Assembly (NCBI GenBank): GCA_947497455.1
Contig: CANMGU010000002.1
Location: forward strand, 1,582,506 to 1,646,505
Source of the DNA: an uncultured Sphingomonadaceae bacterium
GTDB lineage: Bacteria > Pseudomonadota > Alphaproteobacteria > Sphingomonadales > Sphingomonadaceae
Direction of reading: 5' to 3'
Length of the DNA stretch: 64,000 nt
Position 1 is the first letter of the stretch, and every line of letters starts with the position of its first letter. Below, in pieces: positions 56,200-64,000 of the stretch. The position numbers were made by a program, and so were the translations under genes. A model generated the notes under the pieces. The model made no database searches. It saw nothing but the letters and a program-made list of their open reading frames with translations, and had not been told where the DNA came from.

Positions 56200-56715
56200 G
56201 TGGGCCAGTTCGAAATTGAAGCTGCACGCGTTGCAAAACTGACTGCCAAACAGCGGGAGTGTCTGCATCTCGTTGTGTTGAGAAAATCATCCAAAGAAAT
56301 CGCCCGGATTTTGGACATATCAAAACCCGCCGTTGATCAACGATTGGATAGTGCGCGCCGGACGCTCAATGTGGCGACGCGAGACGAGGCAGCCATCGTC
56401 TATGCCAGGGCTGCCGGGGACTATGATCGGATCATATATGATCCAGCCTATCTTCCATCTGAACCCGATTTGACGGCAAAAGCGAATCAGGGCGATCAAC
56501 CACAGTCGTTCATGTTGGAAGAAGCAGCCGTACCATACGACTTCCATTCCACCCATGAAACGACACAGTGGATGAGATCCCTGAAGGAACCGAGTGGCGA
56601 CTTGGGTACCGTTCAAAGGTTGGCCATTATTGTCGGAATGACGATCGGCATATTGGCAATAGTTTTGATCGGTCTTGCCGTTTCTCAGTCTCTTTCAGGC
56701 TTGATGGCTGCTTAG
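56200..56715 (+). CDS. HTH regulator with C-terminal membrane helix
   Basis: 171 residues from GTG 56200, which has GGGGAT upstream (TTG 56188 also in frame). Residues 8-60 are a LuxR/sigma-70 region 4-like HTH (KLTAKQRECLHLVVLRKSSK, EIARILDISKPAVDQRLDSA). An ~80-residue linker is followed by a C-terminal transmembrane helix (LAIIVGMTIGILAIVLIGLAV). This HTH-linker-TM layout is typical of a sphingomonad regulator group of unknown targets. Possibly autoregulated from the repeats upstream. Confidence 0.78.
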   Translation: MGQFEIEAARVAKLTAKQRECLHLVVLRKSSKEIARILDISKPAVDQRLDSARRTLNVATRDEAAIVYARAAGDYDRIIYDPAYLPSEPDLTAKANQGDQPQSFMLEEAAVPYDFHSTHETTQWMRSLKEPSGDLGTVQRLAIIVGMTIGILAIVLIGLAVSQSLSGLMAA

Positions 56716-56779
56716 GCAGACTCCGAGCCTACCTGAAAATTTAATTTTTAGAATTCGCGTTTCGCGGAAAGGGAGTTTT

Positions 56780-57115
56780 ATGTCTTACGAAATCAAGAAA
56801 GCCACAGACCAGATCGGCGAAGATATGCCGCATACCGAGTATACCATTGATCAGGCACTCGTTTCTGTTTCCAATTTGATGTCAACGCTAGTGAATGCCC
56901 GATTGAGTACCGGCGTGCCGGCATCAACCGGTCAGGCGGCCATCCTTCGCCTTGCCAAAGCACAAATGGCTCTTGTCGACGCCAGCAGCGACGTCTTGCG
57001 TGTACACGGTGAGCTGAAGAAGATCGGCAAAGAATATGCAATGCCCGATCTTCATGAATGTCCGCCAGCGCAGGCGTCCGGAAAAGAAGATACCAAGCTA
57101 TCGATTGTCGCGTAA
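56780..57115 (+). CDS. hypothetical protein, 111 residues
   Basis: Starts at ATG 56780 with AAAGGGAG nearby. The sequence is helical, soluble and acidic to neutral, containing DQALVSVSNLMSTLVNARLS and AAILRLAKAQMALVDASSD. No domain was recognised. Lies 64 bases after the HTH gene and 47 before the membrane protein gene on the same strand, so probably in the same operon. Confidence 0.7.
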   Translation: MSYEIKKATDQIGEDMPHTEYTIDQALVSVSNLMSTLVNARLSTGVPASTGQAAILRLAKAQMALVDASSDVLRVHGELKKIGKEYAMPDLHECPPAQASGKEDTKLSIVA

Positions 57116-57162
57116 GTGATCGAATGGTTGACTAAAGTGATCCGGCGTGTTCCCAATCAACA

Positions 57163-57600
57163 ATGCGAGTTGCGATCTACCTCTCCCTCTTTTGCGCCTG
57201 TGCACTATATGCGCTTCTTCGAGGGGGAGGGCCGGAACGATGGATTTCCGGCATACTCATCACAATGGTTGTGCTTGATCCATTTGTGCACACATTCACG
57301 CCTGCTGAATATGCAACAATGGACCCGGGTCATTTCATTATCGATTTTTTCGCTTGGACGGTGTTCCTCGCGATTTCTCTGCGTGCAAGAAGGTTCTGGC
57401 CACTATGCGTAGTCTCGCTACAAACAATAGCATTGGTAGGTCATTTGGCGAAGCTGATGGACGTGTCGATACACCCGCTAGCCTATATGATCATGCAAGT
57501 CGCTTCTTCCTATCCATTGCTGGTAACCCTAGCGATCGGAACTTATTGTCACCAGCAGAGGTTGAAAGCCAACGGGACCGATCCGTCCTGGCGCAACTAA
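57163..57600 (+). CDS. small integral membrane protein
   Basis: 145 residues with about four hydrophobic segments (YLSLFCACALYALL, ISGILITMVVLDPF, IIDFFAWTVFLAISL, and two later). No family was recognised. Its 3' end overlaps the RadC-like gene frame: by 55 bases if that gene starts at 57546, or by 196 bases if it starts at 57405. Confidence 0.65.
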   Translation: MRVAIYLSLFCACALYALLRGGGPERWISGILITMVVLDPFVHTFTPAEYATMDPGHFIIDFFAWTVFLAISLRARRFWPLCVVSLQTIALVGHLAKLMDVSIHPLAYMIMQVASSYPLLVTLAIGTYCHQQRLKANGTDPSWRN

Positions 57601-58172
57601 TTGCTTCGGTTGCTCCGCGACAAGCTGTCGCATTGGCAAACGCCTTGTTGGATGAATTTGGTTCGATTGGCCGCATAATGTCTGAATCGGAAGAGGCGCT
57701 GCGTCGCATTCTTGGCGCGCAAGATGCGGTGATTAACCTGCTTGTGGCAACCGAGAAGCTGTTCATGGCGCAATTGCAAAATGAACTGCCCAAGAAGCTT
57801 GTTTCGGCAACGGACGAAAAGCTGATCAGATATTTGCAAGGCAGCATGGGATCGCTGGCTACCGAGACGATGCGTGTATTGTTTCTGGATAATGCCAATC
57901 GGCTGTTGAACGATCAGGAGTTTGGAAATGGATCGCCGCGCAAAATTATTGTGCAACCTCGATGTATACTGAAACGCGCTTTGGAACTGAACAGCAGTGC
58001 GATCATATTGGTCCACAATCATCCAGGGGGTGATATGCATCCAAGCCAATCAGACGTGAAATTCACGATGCTCATAAAAAACCTGTGCCGTGAACTGGAA
58101 ATTAAATTGCATGATCACATCATTATCGCCGGTAATAACTGGTCAAGTTTTCGAAAATTGAGACTGTTATGA
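57546..58172 (+). CDS. RadC-like JAB/JAMM-domain protein
   Basis: 208 residues from TTG 57546; the frame is open back to ATG 57405, which would give 255 residues and a long overlap with the membrane gene. The N-terminal helices (ANALLDEFGSIGRIMSES) match the UPF0758 N-terminal fold, followed by VLFLDNANRLL and the complete JAMM metal motif HNHPGGDMHPSQSD. Proteins of this type may be isopeptidases or DNA-associated; activity is not established. Stop overlaps the next start (ATGA). Confidence 0.82.
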   Translation: MSPAEVESQRDRSVLAQLIASVAPRQAVALANALLDEFGSIGRIMSESEEALRRILGAQDAVINLLVATEKLFMAQLQNELPKKLVSATDEKLIRYLQGSMGSLATETMRVLFLDNANRLLNDQEFGNGSPRKIIVQPRCILKRALELNSSAIILVHNHPGGDMHPSQSDVKFTMLIKNLCRELEIKLHDHIIIAGNNWSSFRKLRLL

Positions 58173-58513
58173 CAGATCAAGACTTGAATAGTCATGTGCG
58201 GCGAGCGCAGCGCTTCTTGGCGATGCAGCGAAAGCGGTCTCTGTTCTTTGCCAATGACGGCTTATTTGGAAATCCGGCTTGGGAGCTGTTGCTCGAAATT
58301 TACATTGCAACAGAGACGCAGGACTGCATCTCAAAACCTGATCTTTTTGGTGCTATATCAACCACACCTACAATTGCATCCCGCTGGATAGGTGTGTTTA
58401 TCGATCATGGTTATGTGACGCGCTGCGAGGACCACGGCGATGACAGGATTTGTATGACACAAGAGGCACGTGCTGATTGTATCGCCTATCTGGATGCTGT
58501 CACCGAATTATAG
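58169..58513 (+). CDS. winged-helix DNA-binding protein (MarR-like)
   Basis: 114 residues, translationally coupled to the RadC-like gene. Winged-helix wording: WELLLEIYIATETQDCISKP, then TPTIASRWIGVFIDHGYVTR (recognition helix) and DRICMTQEARADCIAYL (wing and end). Shorter than full MarR. The coupled RadC-like/winged-helix pair is familiar from sphingomonad genomes, though the function is undefined. Confidence 0.75.
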   Translation: MTDQDLNSHVRRAQRFLAMQRKRSLFFANDGLFGNPAWELLLEIYIATETQDCISKPDLFGAISTTPTIASRWIGVFIDHGYVTRCEDHGDDRICMTQEARADCIAYLDAVTEL

Positions 58514-58721
58514 TCCACAATGCGCGGATCGCTGCGATCCAGTGCTTCCAATGCGAGGGCTACTGAGAAAGCCCGAATAAAAATTGTGAGGACCGAGGCT
58601 TAAGATTTCCTCATTGCTGCCGTTACTGTCTCTGAACCCATAGGTGTCAGAGAGGTGCAGTACGATCGCAATATGCCAGTCTGAAATTTCTTTTGACAAG
58701 ATCAGGCAAGGAACATGGCTT

Positions 58722-58973
58722 GTGGCGATATTGCTCGCCATCGGCTCTGCGCCTGCCAAAGCAGAAGATCGCCAGTATTCTGGCGGAAAAGCTTCCGCAA
58801 CGGCAGATGCACGCGCCAAAATCTACAATCGGATAGAAATAGGCTCGACGCAAAGTGCACGGACTCACAATCAGGCTGAGCAGCAACTTCCCGACATTAG
58901 TTTTGACGAGTGTCATTCCGAAGCAAAAAAAATGATCGAACACTGCGCCCTGATAATTTTGGAAATGCACTGA
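58722..58973 (+). CDS. possible small exported protein
   Basis: 83 residues if started at GTG 58722, where AAGGAA lies upstream and a short signal (MAILLAIGSAPAKA) would result. The mature part has DARAKIYNRIEIG and ends with two Cys (DECHSEAKK, EHCALI) that could pair. A frame on the opposite strand (58508-58819) is also open; the exported reading looks more natural. Unrecognised family. Confidence 0.4.
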   Translation: MAILLAIGSAPAKAEDRQYSGGKASATADARAKIYNRIEIGSTQSARTHNQAEQQLPDISFDECHSEAKKMIEHCALIILEMH

Positions 58974-59036
58974 CAAGGGACAATATTCTGTTATCACCTG
59001 TGCAAATATGAAAGTCCAATTTCGGAGATATAGGAC

Positions 59037-59204
59037 TTACGAATTTTCGTTGTTCTTGTTCTCGTTTTGCTCGGAGAGTTTTAGAGCATTTATGGCTTCT
59101 TCCACCTTTATCGCAGCTACCGAATGACCACTATTGTCCAACAGGTCCAGAATGGTCTCGAGCTTTTCCAAAAGGCTAGGCATGTCGATTTCACTGTTGC
59201 TCAT
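59037..59204 (-). CDS. 55-residue helical microprotein B
   Basis: ATG at 59204. The peptide has a Leu-rich helix (MPSLLEKLETILDLLDNSGH), then VAAIKVEEAINALKLSE, and a polar Asn/Glu tail. It shares pattern and register with microprotein A at 55684-55833, so both probably belong to one small family. It has no obvious operon partner; the gene stands alone. Confidence 0.6.
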   Translation of the reverse strand: MSNSEIDMPSLLEKLETILDLLDNSGHSVAAIKVEEAINALKLSEQNENKNNENS

Positions 59205-59531
59205 TTTTATCGACAGACCCTTTCATGACCAAATTTGATTGGTTTTGATATTGTTCCCACTTTGCAATCCAGGCGAATGACCTGGTCTGCTCGGTTTCGA
59301 ACGTCGCATGGCATAGTTCCAACTAGTTGCATTTTCAACAAAAATTACTGAGCGATGACAGAAATTGACAAGTTATTACTCGTTGTCCCAATTTGATCCA
59401 TTTGCCTTTTTAATCGATTCATTAAACGCTGCTCCCGATGGTGCATATTTTCTGCCGAATTTATGGAAACTGTTTTGCCTCACTTAATGATTTGTTCCTT
59501 CGCCGTTAACCAAAAGATGAAAGGCAGGAAC
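59205..59531. other. intergenic region upstream of sthA, no gene seen
   Basis: AT-rich, with no convincing ORF on either strand. It separates the minus-strand microprotein B gene from sthA and must hold the promoters of both. A TTAACC half-site precedes the sthA start region. In-frame codons upstream of the chosen sthA start (from 59463) read as part of this leader. Confidence 0.5.
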
Positions 59532-60953
59532 ATGACTGATTTTGACTATGACTTCGTAATAATCGGAGGTGGCCCTGCTGGACGCAGAGCGGCCATTCAA
59601 GCATCAAAGCTCGGTAAGTCAGTTGCGATTATCGATGATCAAAAGAAAATTGGGGGCGTATCGGTTCACACAGGAACATTGCCTTCAAAAACGATCCGCG
59701 AGTCTGTGTTGTCGGTGACCGGATGGCGTGATCAATACTTTAAATCCGGGCGTAAGCGCGATGGTGCCGATGCTACTCAACGATCAATAACCTCTCGGTT
59801 GTCCAGAACTCTGGGCGACGAGGTTGAAGTGATAGATAATCAGCTGTGCCGAAACAATATCGCTACTTTAAAAGGTCGGGCCCGGTTTTCTGGCCCTCAT
59901 AAGCTGGCTGTTTCGCAGTCAGTTCAGGGTAAAAAAACCAGCTATACTGTTACCGCAGAAAAGTTCCTGATTGCCGTGGGTACGACGCCCTATCGACCCA
60001 AGCACATACCATTTAATGGAACCACTGTGGTCGACAGCGACTGTGTTGCAGCGAATATGCCAATGCCGAAATCAATTGTTGTCGTTGGAGGAGGGGTGAT
60101 TGGCCTCGAATATGCGACGATATTTTCGACCCTTGAGATACCAGTGACTGTCGTTGAAGCGCGCGAAAATATTCTCGAGTTTATTGACCGTGATATTGTT
60201 TCGAATTTCATGCATCAATTGTCTGAGCGCGGAATCAATCTGCGACTTGGTCGAGCAATCAAAAACATCGCACTTGATGAGAATGAAAATCCACATGTCG
60301 AACTCGACGATGGTCGGCAATTGCGAAGCGAAATGCTGTTGTTTACAGCCGGTCGTGTCGGAGCCGTCGACAAACTTGGCCTCGACAAGATTGGTGTTGA
60401 GCCTGATAACAGGGGACGTTTGACGGTTGATCCCAAGACGCTGCAAACAGCACAGCCGCATATTTATGCTGCGGGTGACATTATTGGTTTTCCAGCACTT
60501 GCGTCGACTTCAATGGAACAGGGGCGGTTGGCTGCCTGCCATGCATTTGATCATCCCATTCAGAGTTCAGAGCATAATTTTCCGCTTGGTATCTACTCGA
60601 TCCCGGAAATTGCCAGCATTGGCCTTTCAGAAGAGGATGCCAGGGCTAAGGGCCTGCAGGTAGAAATCGGCATTGCCCGTTTTCAAGAAACGTCACGAGG
60701 CCATATCCTAGGCAGTTGCAAAGGCATGCTAAAATGCATTTTTGATCTCAATAATAGAAAATTATTGGGCGTGCATATCGTCGGTGAAGGTGCGACCGAG
60801 CTGATCCATATCGGACAGGCCGTTCTCAATCTCGATGGCGGTATCGACTATTTATCCGACACCGTATTTAATTTTCCCACATTGGCAGAAGCTTACAAGG
60901 TTGCCGCATTGGATGCGTACAACCGGATGCCACGACCTAGATTGAGAGCATAA
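59532..60953 (+). CDS. sthA: soluble pyridine nucleotide transhydrogenase (Si-specific NAD(P)+ transhydrogenase)
   Basis: 473 residues from ATG 59532 with AGGAA upstream. Two Rossmann motifs (VIIGGGPAGRRAAIQASKLG and VVVGGGVIGLEYATIFSTLE), the FAD motif YAAGDIIGFPALASTSMEQG and the C-terminal interface GEGATELIHIGQAVL. The usual redox-active Cys pair of disulfide reductases is missing (GGVSVHTGTLPSKT), as expected for SthA, which shuttles electrons between NADPH and NAD+ without a disulfide. Two bases before the diguanylate cyclase gene, so co-transcribed. Confidence 0.92.
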   Translation: MTDFDYDFVIIGGGPAGRRAAIQASKLGKSVAIIDDQKKIGGVSVHTGTLPSKTIRESVLSVTGWRDQYFKSGRKRDGADATQRSITSRLSRTLGDEVEVIDNQLCRNNIATLKGRARFSGPHKLAVSQSVQGKKTSYTVTAEKFLIAVGTTPYRPKHIPFNGTTVVDSDCVAANMPMPKSIVVVGGGVIGLEYATIFSTLEIPVTVVEARENILEFIDRDIVSNFMHQLSERGINLRLGRAIKNIALDENENPHVELDDGRQLRSEMLLFTAGRVGAVDKLGLDKIGVEPDNRGRLTVDPKTLQTAQPHIYAAGDIIGFPALASTSMEQGRLAACHAFDHPIQSSEHNFPLGIYSIPEIASIGLSEEDARAKGLQVEIGIARFQETSRGHILGSCKGMLKCIFDLNNRKLLGVHIVGEGATELIHIGQAVLNLDGGIDYLSDTVFNFPTLAEAYKVAALDAYNRMPRPRLRA

Positions 60954-60954
60954 A

Positions 60955-62040
60955 GTGAAACTAGATATTAAGAACATATTAGAGAGCTACTTCAAAGACA
61001 ATGAAGGTGACGATGCTTGCCCAGTTTGTATAGAAGATGATGGAGCGCGTTCGCCGCTATTTGCGATTGCAAGCTTTATTCGCCAACATAATCTGAACCT
61101 GTCGTCGACCAATTTGGAGCTGGCATGGGAATATATTTGTGGTGGCAAAGTCGGTCTAAAAAACGAGATCGTTGGGCTGTCTTCTGCGGGTCGGCTTGAC
61201 AACGGTTCGGCGGTCGAATTGCATGAAAAATATTTGCGGTCCGATATTGGTGTTCAGATCGACAAGATCCTCATGGAGGCGATCGCGCATATTCGTGAGA
61301 CCACGACCATTATCGAAGATGGCAACAAAAACACGATAGAATGCGAAACCAACCTGATCGCTCAAGCTGACAATATCCGTTCACGATCTGGTGATATCGA
61401 TATTGCTATCAAAAAGCTTCTCGACCTTTCGCAGTTGATGGTTGAATCGACCCGCGAAAATCGCGAGCAGATTCACGATACGAATAAGAAATTGGCGCGA
61501 TTGCAGAATGAACTGGAACTCGCGAGAAATGAAGCTGATTATGATCAATTGACCAAGCTCGCGAACAGGCGCAAGTTTGAGAGAACACTTGATGAGGTTC
61601 TCGAAAAACTTCTTGCTAAAGACCAATCATTGGTTCTGGCTTTCATCGATATTGATCATTTCAAGAAGATCAATGACACATTTGGCCATGAGTGTGGTGA
61701 TCGCGTTTTGCGTCTGGTTGCAGATGAGCTGTCATCACTTGCCAATAGCAAATGCCATACGTCTCGCTACGGTGGTGAAGAATTTGCAGTCATATTCGAG
61801 GCAGCCAATATCAAGGACGTCTGGAAGAAAGTCGATAATTGCCGCGAAGCTTTAGCTAGTCGTGAGCTTGTTGATCTGGAATCGGGTCAGGCAATCGGTA
61901 AGGTTTCCTTTTCCGCCGGAGTAGCCGAATGTCTTAAATCGGACAATAAGCGCTCGATCCTCCGAAAAGCCGATTTGGCACTTTATGAAGCCAAATCGCA
62001 GGGTCGCAACAACGTGCTCACCTATTCGAACGACTTATAG
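60955..62040 (+). CDS. diguanylate cyclase (GGDEF), no inhibitory I-site
   Basis: 361 residues from GTG 60955. Residues 1-190 are a novel-looking N-terminus with DACPVCIEDDGARSPLF (CxxC pair) and long coiled-coil helices (QIHDTNKKLARLQNELELAR). The GGDEF domain follows (DYDQLTKLANRRKFERTLDE, AFIDIDHFKKINDTFGHECG, SRYGGEEFAVIF). The signature is GGEEF, so catalytic. The RxxD product-inhibition site that often precedes it is replaced by NSKC, so synthesis may not be feedback-limited. Follows sthA directly. Confidence 0.9.
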   Translation: MKLDIKNILESYFKDNEGDDACPVCIEDDGARSPLFAIASFIRQHNLNLSSTNLELAWEYICGGKVGLKNEIVGLSSAGRLDNGSAVELHEKYLRSDIGVQIDKILMEAIAHIRETTTIIEDGNKNTIECETNLIAQADNIRSRSGDIDIAIKKLLDLSQLMVESTRENREQIHDTNKKLARLQNELELARNEADYDQLTKLANRRKFERTLDEVLEKLLAKDQSLVLAFIDIDHFKKINDTFGHECGDRVLRLVADELSSLANSKCHTSRYGGEEFAVIFEAANIKDVWKKVDNCREALASRELVDLESGQAIGKVSFSAGVAECLKSDNKRSILRKADLALYEAKSQGRNNVLTYSNDL

Positions 62041-63004
62041 TTGTTCGGGTGGATGCAGCAAAGATGATAGGACGCTGATCCAGGTTGTTCAGGGTGTAGT
62101 AGAAGCGTGAGTATCTTGCGCCCTGGAACTGGTGTGGATGGTTAGAAATCATCTTCCGCTTTCCAACTAGCAATAGGATCCATGAGATATCATCATGGCG
62201 GGCAGGATAGATTAGAGCGCGAACAGAACTGCAAGCAGCACATCTGCTCTCGCCAAAAAGTCTATGTCGTTGGTTTTGGTATCACGATCATATTTGTTTT
62301 CATTGCCAATCGGATCATCCATCACTGATCAAAACCCGATTGCAAAGCCAACGCGGCCGCTATTTGCACCTTTGACTGAAGACCCTGCAATGGCTCCTGA
62401 GAATAGCTTCTATCTGCCGGCCGTCTGACGATCGCTGTCGAGAATCTGCGTTTGCCGCCATAAGTGGACGGGTTGAAAATTACGACATGGCGCGATCCAG
62501 TACCATCATTTTCCTGACATTAGCATTGTCGCAGCAATCCCAGCATTGGCGTGGCGGTCCACCAGCAAGACTTGTTCCTCCATAGCCGTGGTGCGGCTAT
62601 AGCCATTTCGCGAAATTGAACGGACGAGAATCTGGTGAAAAACCAAGTGACGGGTTCAAAGCGTTGAAAACCACTTCTTAGACTATACTTGGAGCGATAC
62701 GATGTCGGAGAAATTGGAAACGCACAGCAAAAGTGAGCTAGTTTGACCGGCCTCAATTACAATTGGGTAGAGTGACAAGTCACTCTACCCAATCAGTAAT
62801 AACGCAGACCAGGTGCGCTACGTTCATCAAGATCAAGCCTGCGGGGGCTAGAACGATCCTGATAGAAAGTTTTACACTTTCCAATTCGTATATCCAAACA
62901 AGAGCGGATGAGATCAACGCGTTTTCAATCCAATATGATAGTAGTTCGTAATTTTACTACCAAATTGGGTTTAAAGCGTTGCGAGTATTTCGAAAAGGAG
63001 CAGT
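62041..63004. other. gene-poor 960-base region
   Basis: No ORF with convincing features on either strand. Short protein-like fragments (minus strand near 62200-62600) are not continuous in any frame and their family could not be fixed. The region is bounded by the diguanylate cyclase and motB, which converge. The near-perfect palindrome at 62762-62793 is the only strong structural element. Confidence 0.6.
62762..62793. repeat. near-perfect 32-base palindrome
   Basis: ATTGGGTAGAGTGAC (62762-62776) and GTCACTCTACCCAAT (62779-62793) are exact complements with a two-base AA centre. The loop is too short for a usual terminator and no T-run follows. It could extrude as a cruciform, be a protein site, or be the junction of two mobile-element ends. 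Confidence 0.9.
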
Positions 63005-63871
63005 TTAGGACTTTTTCAGCGTTATCGATATTCGCCTGTTCTTATCATCCATTGGCTCAGCTGGATTATAAGGCTCGGTATCTGCGACACCCTCTATTCG
63101 CGCCATGCGATCGATGGAAACACCTCTACTGACCAGTTCTTGTCTCGTTGCTTCCGCTCGAGCGGAAGAGAGCAGCCAGTTGTTCATGTTTTGCCCGCTG
63201 GCATAGGGAAGGCTGTCTGTATGGCCTCTGATGATAAGTTCATTGTCCACAGTATCGATGATCTTGGCAACTTGGCCGATTAGCTCTGCAGCGCGTGATT
63301 TCAAATCATCTGTGGCCAGTGCAAACATACTGAAATCTGCTTCATCAACAATATCGATCCGCAGGCCCTCTGCGGTATCTGTAAACCGGACATTTGATAG
63401 CAACTTGGCGGTTTCAGGGTTTTTGCGGAGCTGCTCACGGACCCGCTTTTCAAATTCCTTGGCGGTCATGGATTTGGGGACTGTCTTTTTTCCCCGCTCC
63501 TGTTTCTTCTGATCTGAGGGATCGGTAGGGGCTTCACGCGGTATCGACATCGCGGTGTTGCCGAGATTTTTGGCTTTGTGAGGATATTTGTCGGGATCTG
63601 TCACGGAGGAGCCTCCGAACATCCCCTTGCCGCCAGCGCTATCACGCTTCATTTGCGTCAGGGTAGGTGCAAAATAGTCTGCAATACCCTTGCGTTTTTT
63701 CTCGTCCGTCGCACCAAGCAGCCACATGAGCAGGAAAAACGCCATCATCGCCGTGACAAAGTCAGCATAAGCAACTTTCCACGCGCCGCCATGATGCCCC
63801 CCATGGCCTTCGACAATGACCTTTTTGACAATTATCGGCTGAACTGGTTCAGGAGCTGCTTTTTTTGCCAT
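63005..63871 (-). CDS. motB: flagellar motor stator protein MotB
   Basis: 288 residues. A single N-terminal helix carries the proton-binding Asp D37 (AYADFVTAMMAFFLLMWLLG), followed by the plug/linker and a C-terminal OmpA-like peptidoglycan domain (IIRGHTDSLPYASGQNMNNW, LSSARAEATRQELVSRGV). The N-terminus has a His/Gly-rich cytoplasmic stretch (EGHGGHHGGAW). Starts three bases after the motA stop. Together with MotA it forms the stator that drives flagellar rotation. Confidence 0.95.
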   Translation of the reverse strand: MAKKAAPEPVQPIIVKKVIVEGHGGHHGGAWKVAYADFVTAMMAFFLLMWLLGATDEKKRKGIADYFAPTLTQMKRDSAGGKGMFGGSSVTDPDKYPHKAKNLGNTAMSIPREAPTDPSDQKKQERGKKTVPKSMTAKEFEKRVREQLRKNPETAKLLSNVRFTDTAEGLRIDIVDEADFSMFALATDDLKSRAAELIGQVAKIIDTVDNELIIRGHTDSLPYASGQNMNNWLLSSARAEATRQELVSRGVSIDRMARIEGVADTEPYNPAEPMDDKNRRISITLKKS

Positions 63872-63874
63872 CGG

Positions 63875-64000
63875 TTATTTCGCCCTCACAGCATCAAACA
63901 CATCAGCAAAACTTGGCTGGTTTGCATGCTGCAGGCTGGTCCGTGCTGCTTCAATGACGAGCGGTTGTGGATGGCCGTGGAGGCTGGCGATGATCATCTG
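63875..64000 (-). CDS. motA: flagellar motor protein MotA, C-terminal fragment (rest outside window)
   Basis: The last 41 codons are visible: QMIIASLHGHPQPLVIEAAR then PSFADVFDAVRAK and a stop. The wording fits the cytoplasmic end of MotA, with PSF near the end as in the family. The gene is on the minus strand upstream of motB. Confidence 0.85.
   Translation of the reverse strand, partial: QMIIASLHGHPQPLVIEAARTSLQHANQPSFADVFDAVRAK

Noticed and set aside
62151..62760. Transposase remnant in the gene-poor region
   Set aside because: Minus-strand fragments such as EEQVLLVDRHANAGIAA loosely recall IS-type enzymes, but no continuous frame, DDE motif or terminal repeats could be established.
1..64000. 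tRNA, rRNA, CRISPR or prophage
   Set aside because: No cloverleaf, ribosomal sequence, regularly spaced repeats, integrase or phage structural genes were seen in a read-through of both strands.

Overview
The window is chromosomal DNA of moderate GC content from an alphaproteobacterium, most likely a marine-type sphingomonad (Sphingorhabdus/Parasphingorhabdus-like). That placement is an inference from the combined gene set: a single-chain M3 peptidase, secreted TolB-propeller amidohydrolase, GMC oxidoreductase, spinster-type MFS, phasin with a lysine/alanine arm, HTH-plus-membrane-anchor regulators, a RadC-like/winged-helix pair and SthA. No tRNA, rRNA, CRISPR array, intact insertion sequence or prophage was seen. 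Coding density is high and most genes look like ordinary chromosomal genes.

Layout. 0-11 kb: end of an EAL-PilZ c-di-GMP protein, then mostly exported hydrolases (M3 peptidase, serine hydrolase lipoprotein, haloalkane dehalogenase, alpha/beta hydrolase, S1/P1 nuclease, ClpP-fold periplasmic protein) with a membrane LytTR regulator. 11-19 kb: a long minus-strand run reading TIR-TM-LprI protein, MFS carrier, RecQ, exported DUF442 phosphatase, fatty acid hydroxylase, GMC oxidoreductase. 17.6-24.8 kb: a signalling neighbourhood in which the TIR-TM-LprI gene diverges from a TPR-SLOG-class III nucleotide cyclase gene; beyond an ABC1 kinase and a deacetylase-fold enzyme lies a second membrane TIR gene in an operon with a lipoprotein. 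24.9-34 kb: amidohydrolase with a TolB propeller, fasciclin lipoprotein, secretory lipase, M20 amidohydrolase, MobA, CHAP protein. 34-36 kb: recF, then a probable sigma-54 promoter driving two tandem 39-residue membrane peptides and pspC. 36-45.6 kb: CDF metal exporter, PilZ protein, secreted nuclease, rhodanese, lipid and redox enzymes, ClpS, a phasin under what looks like a repressor-bracketed promoter, and an AraC-type membrane regulator. 45.8-49 kb: type III polyketide synthase, ICMT-family methyltransferase and MATE exporter. 49-55.4 kb: small zinc proteins, copper chaperone, dnaK, dnaJ and a 2OG-Fe(II) oxygenase. 55.4-59.5 kb: an accessory-looking stretch of regulators and small proteins bounded by two related minus-strand microproteins. 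59.5-64 kb: SthA transhydrogenase, a diguanylate cyclase, a 960-base gene-poor stretch with a near-perfect 32-base palindrome, then motB and the end of motA.

How the parts connect. Second-messenger themes recur: EAL, GGDEF and PilZ proteins plus MotAB (motility/surface switching), and the TIR/nucleotide-cyclase locus. The most promising candidate for an undescribed system is the divergent TIR-TM-LprI / TPR-SLOG-cyclase pair with the nearby lipoprotein-TIR operon. It resembles in logic, but not in domain detail, nucleotide-activated TIR systems such as Pycsar and Thoeris. The second most interesting unit is the sigma-54-like promoter with the twin micro-membrane proteins and PspC. All functional calls are from reading the translated sequence, without database searches.
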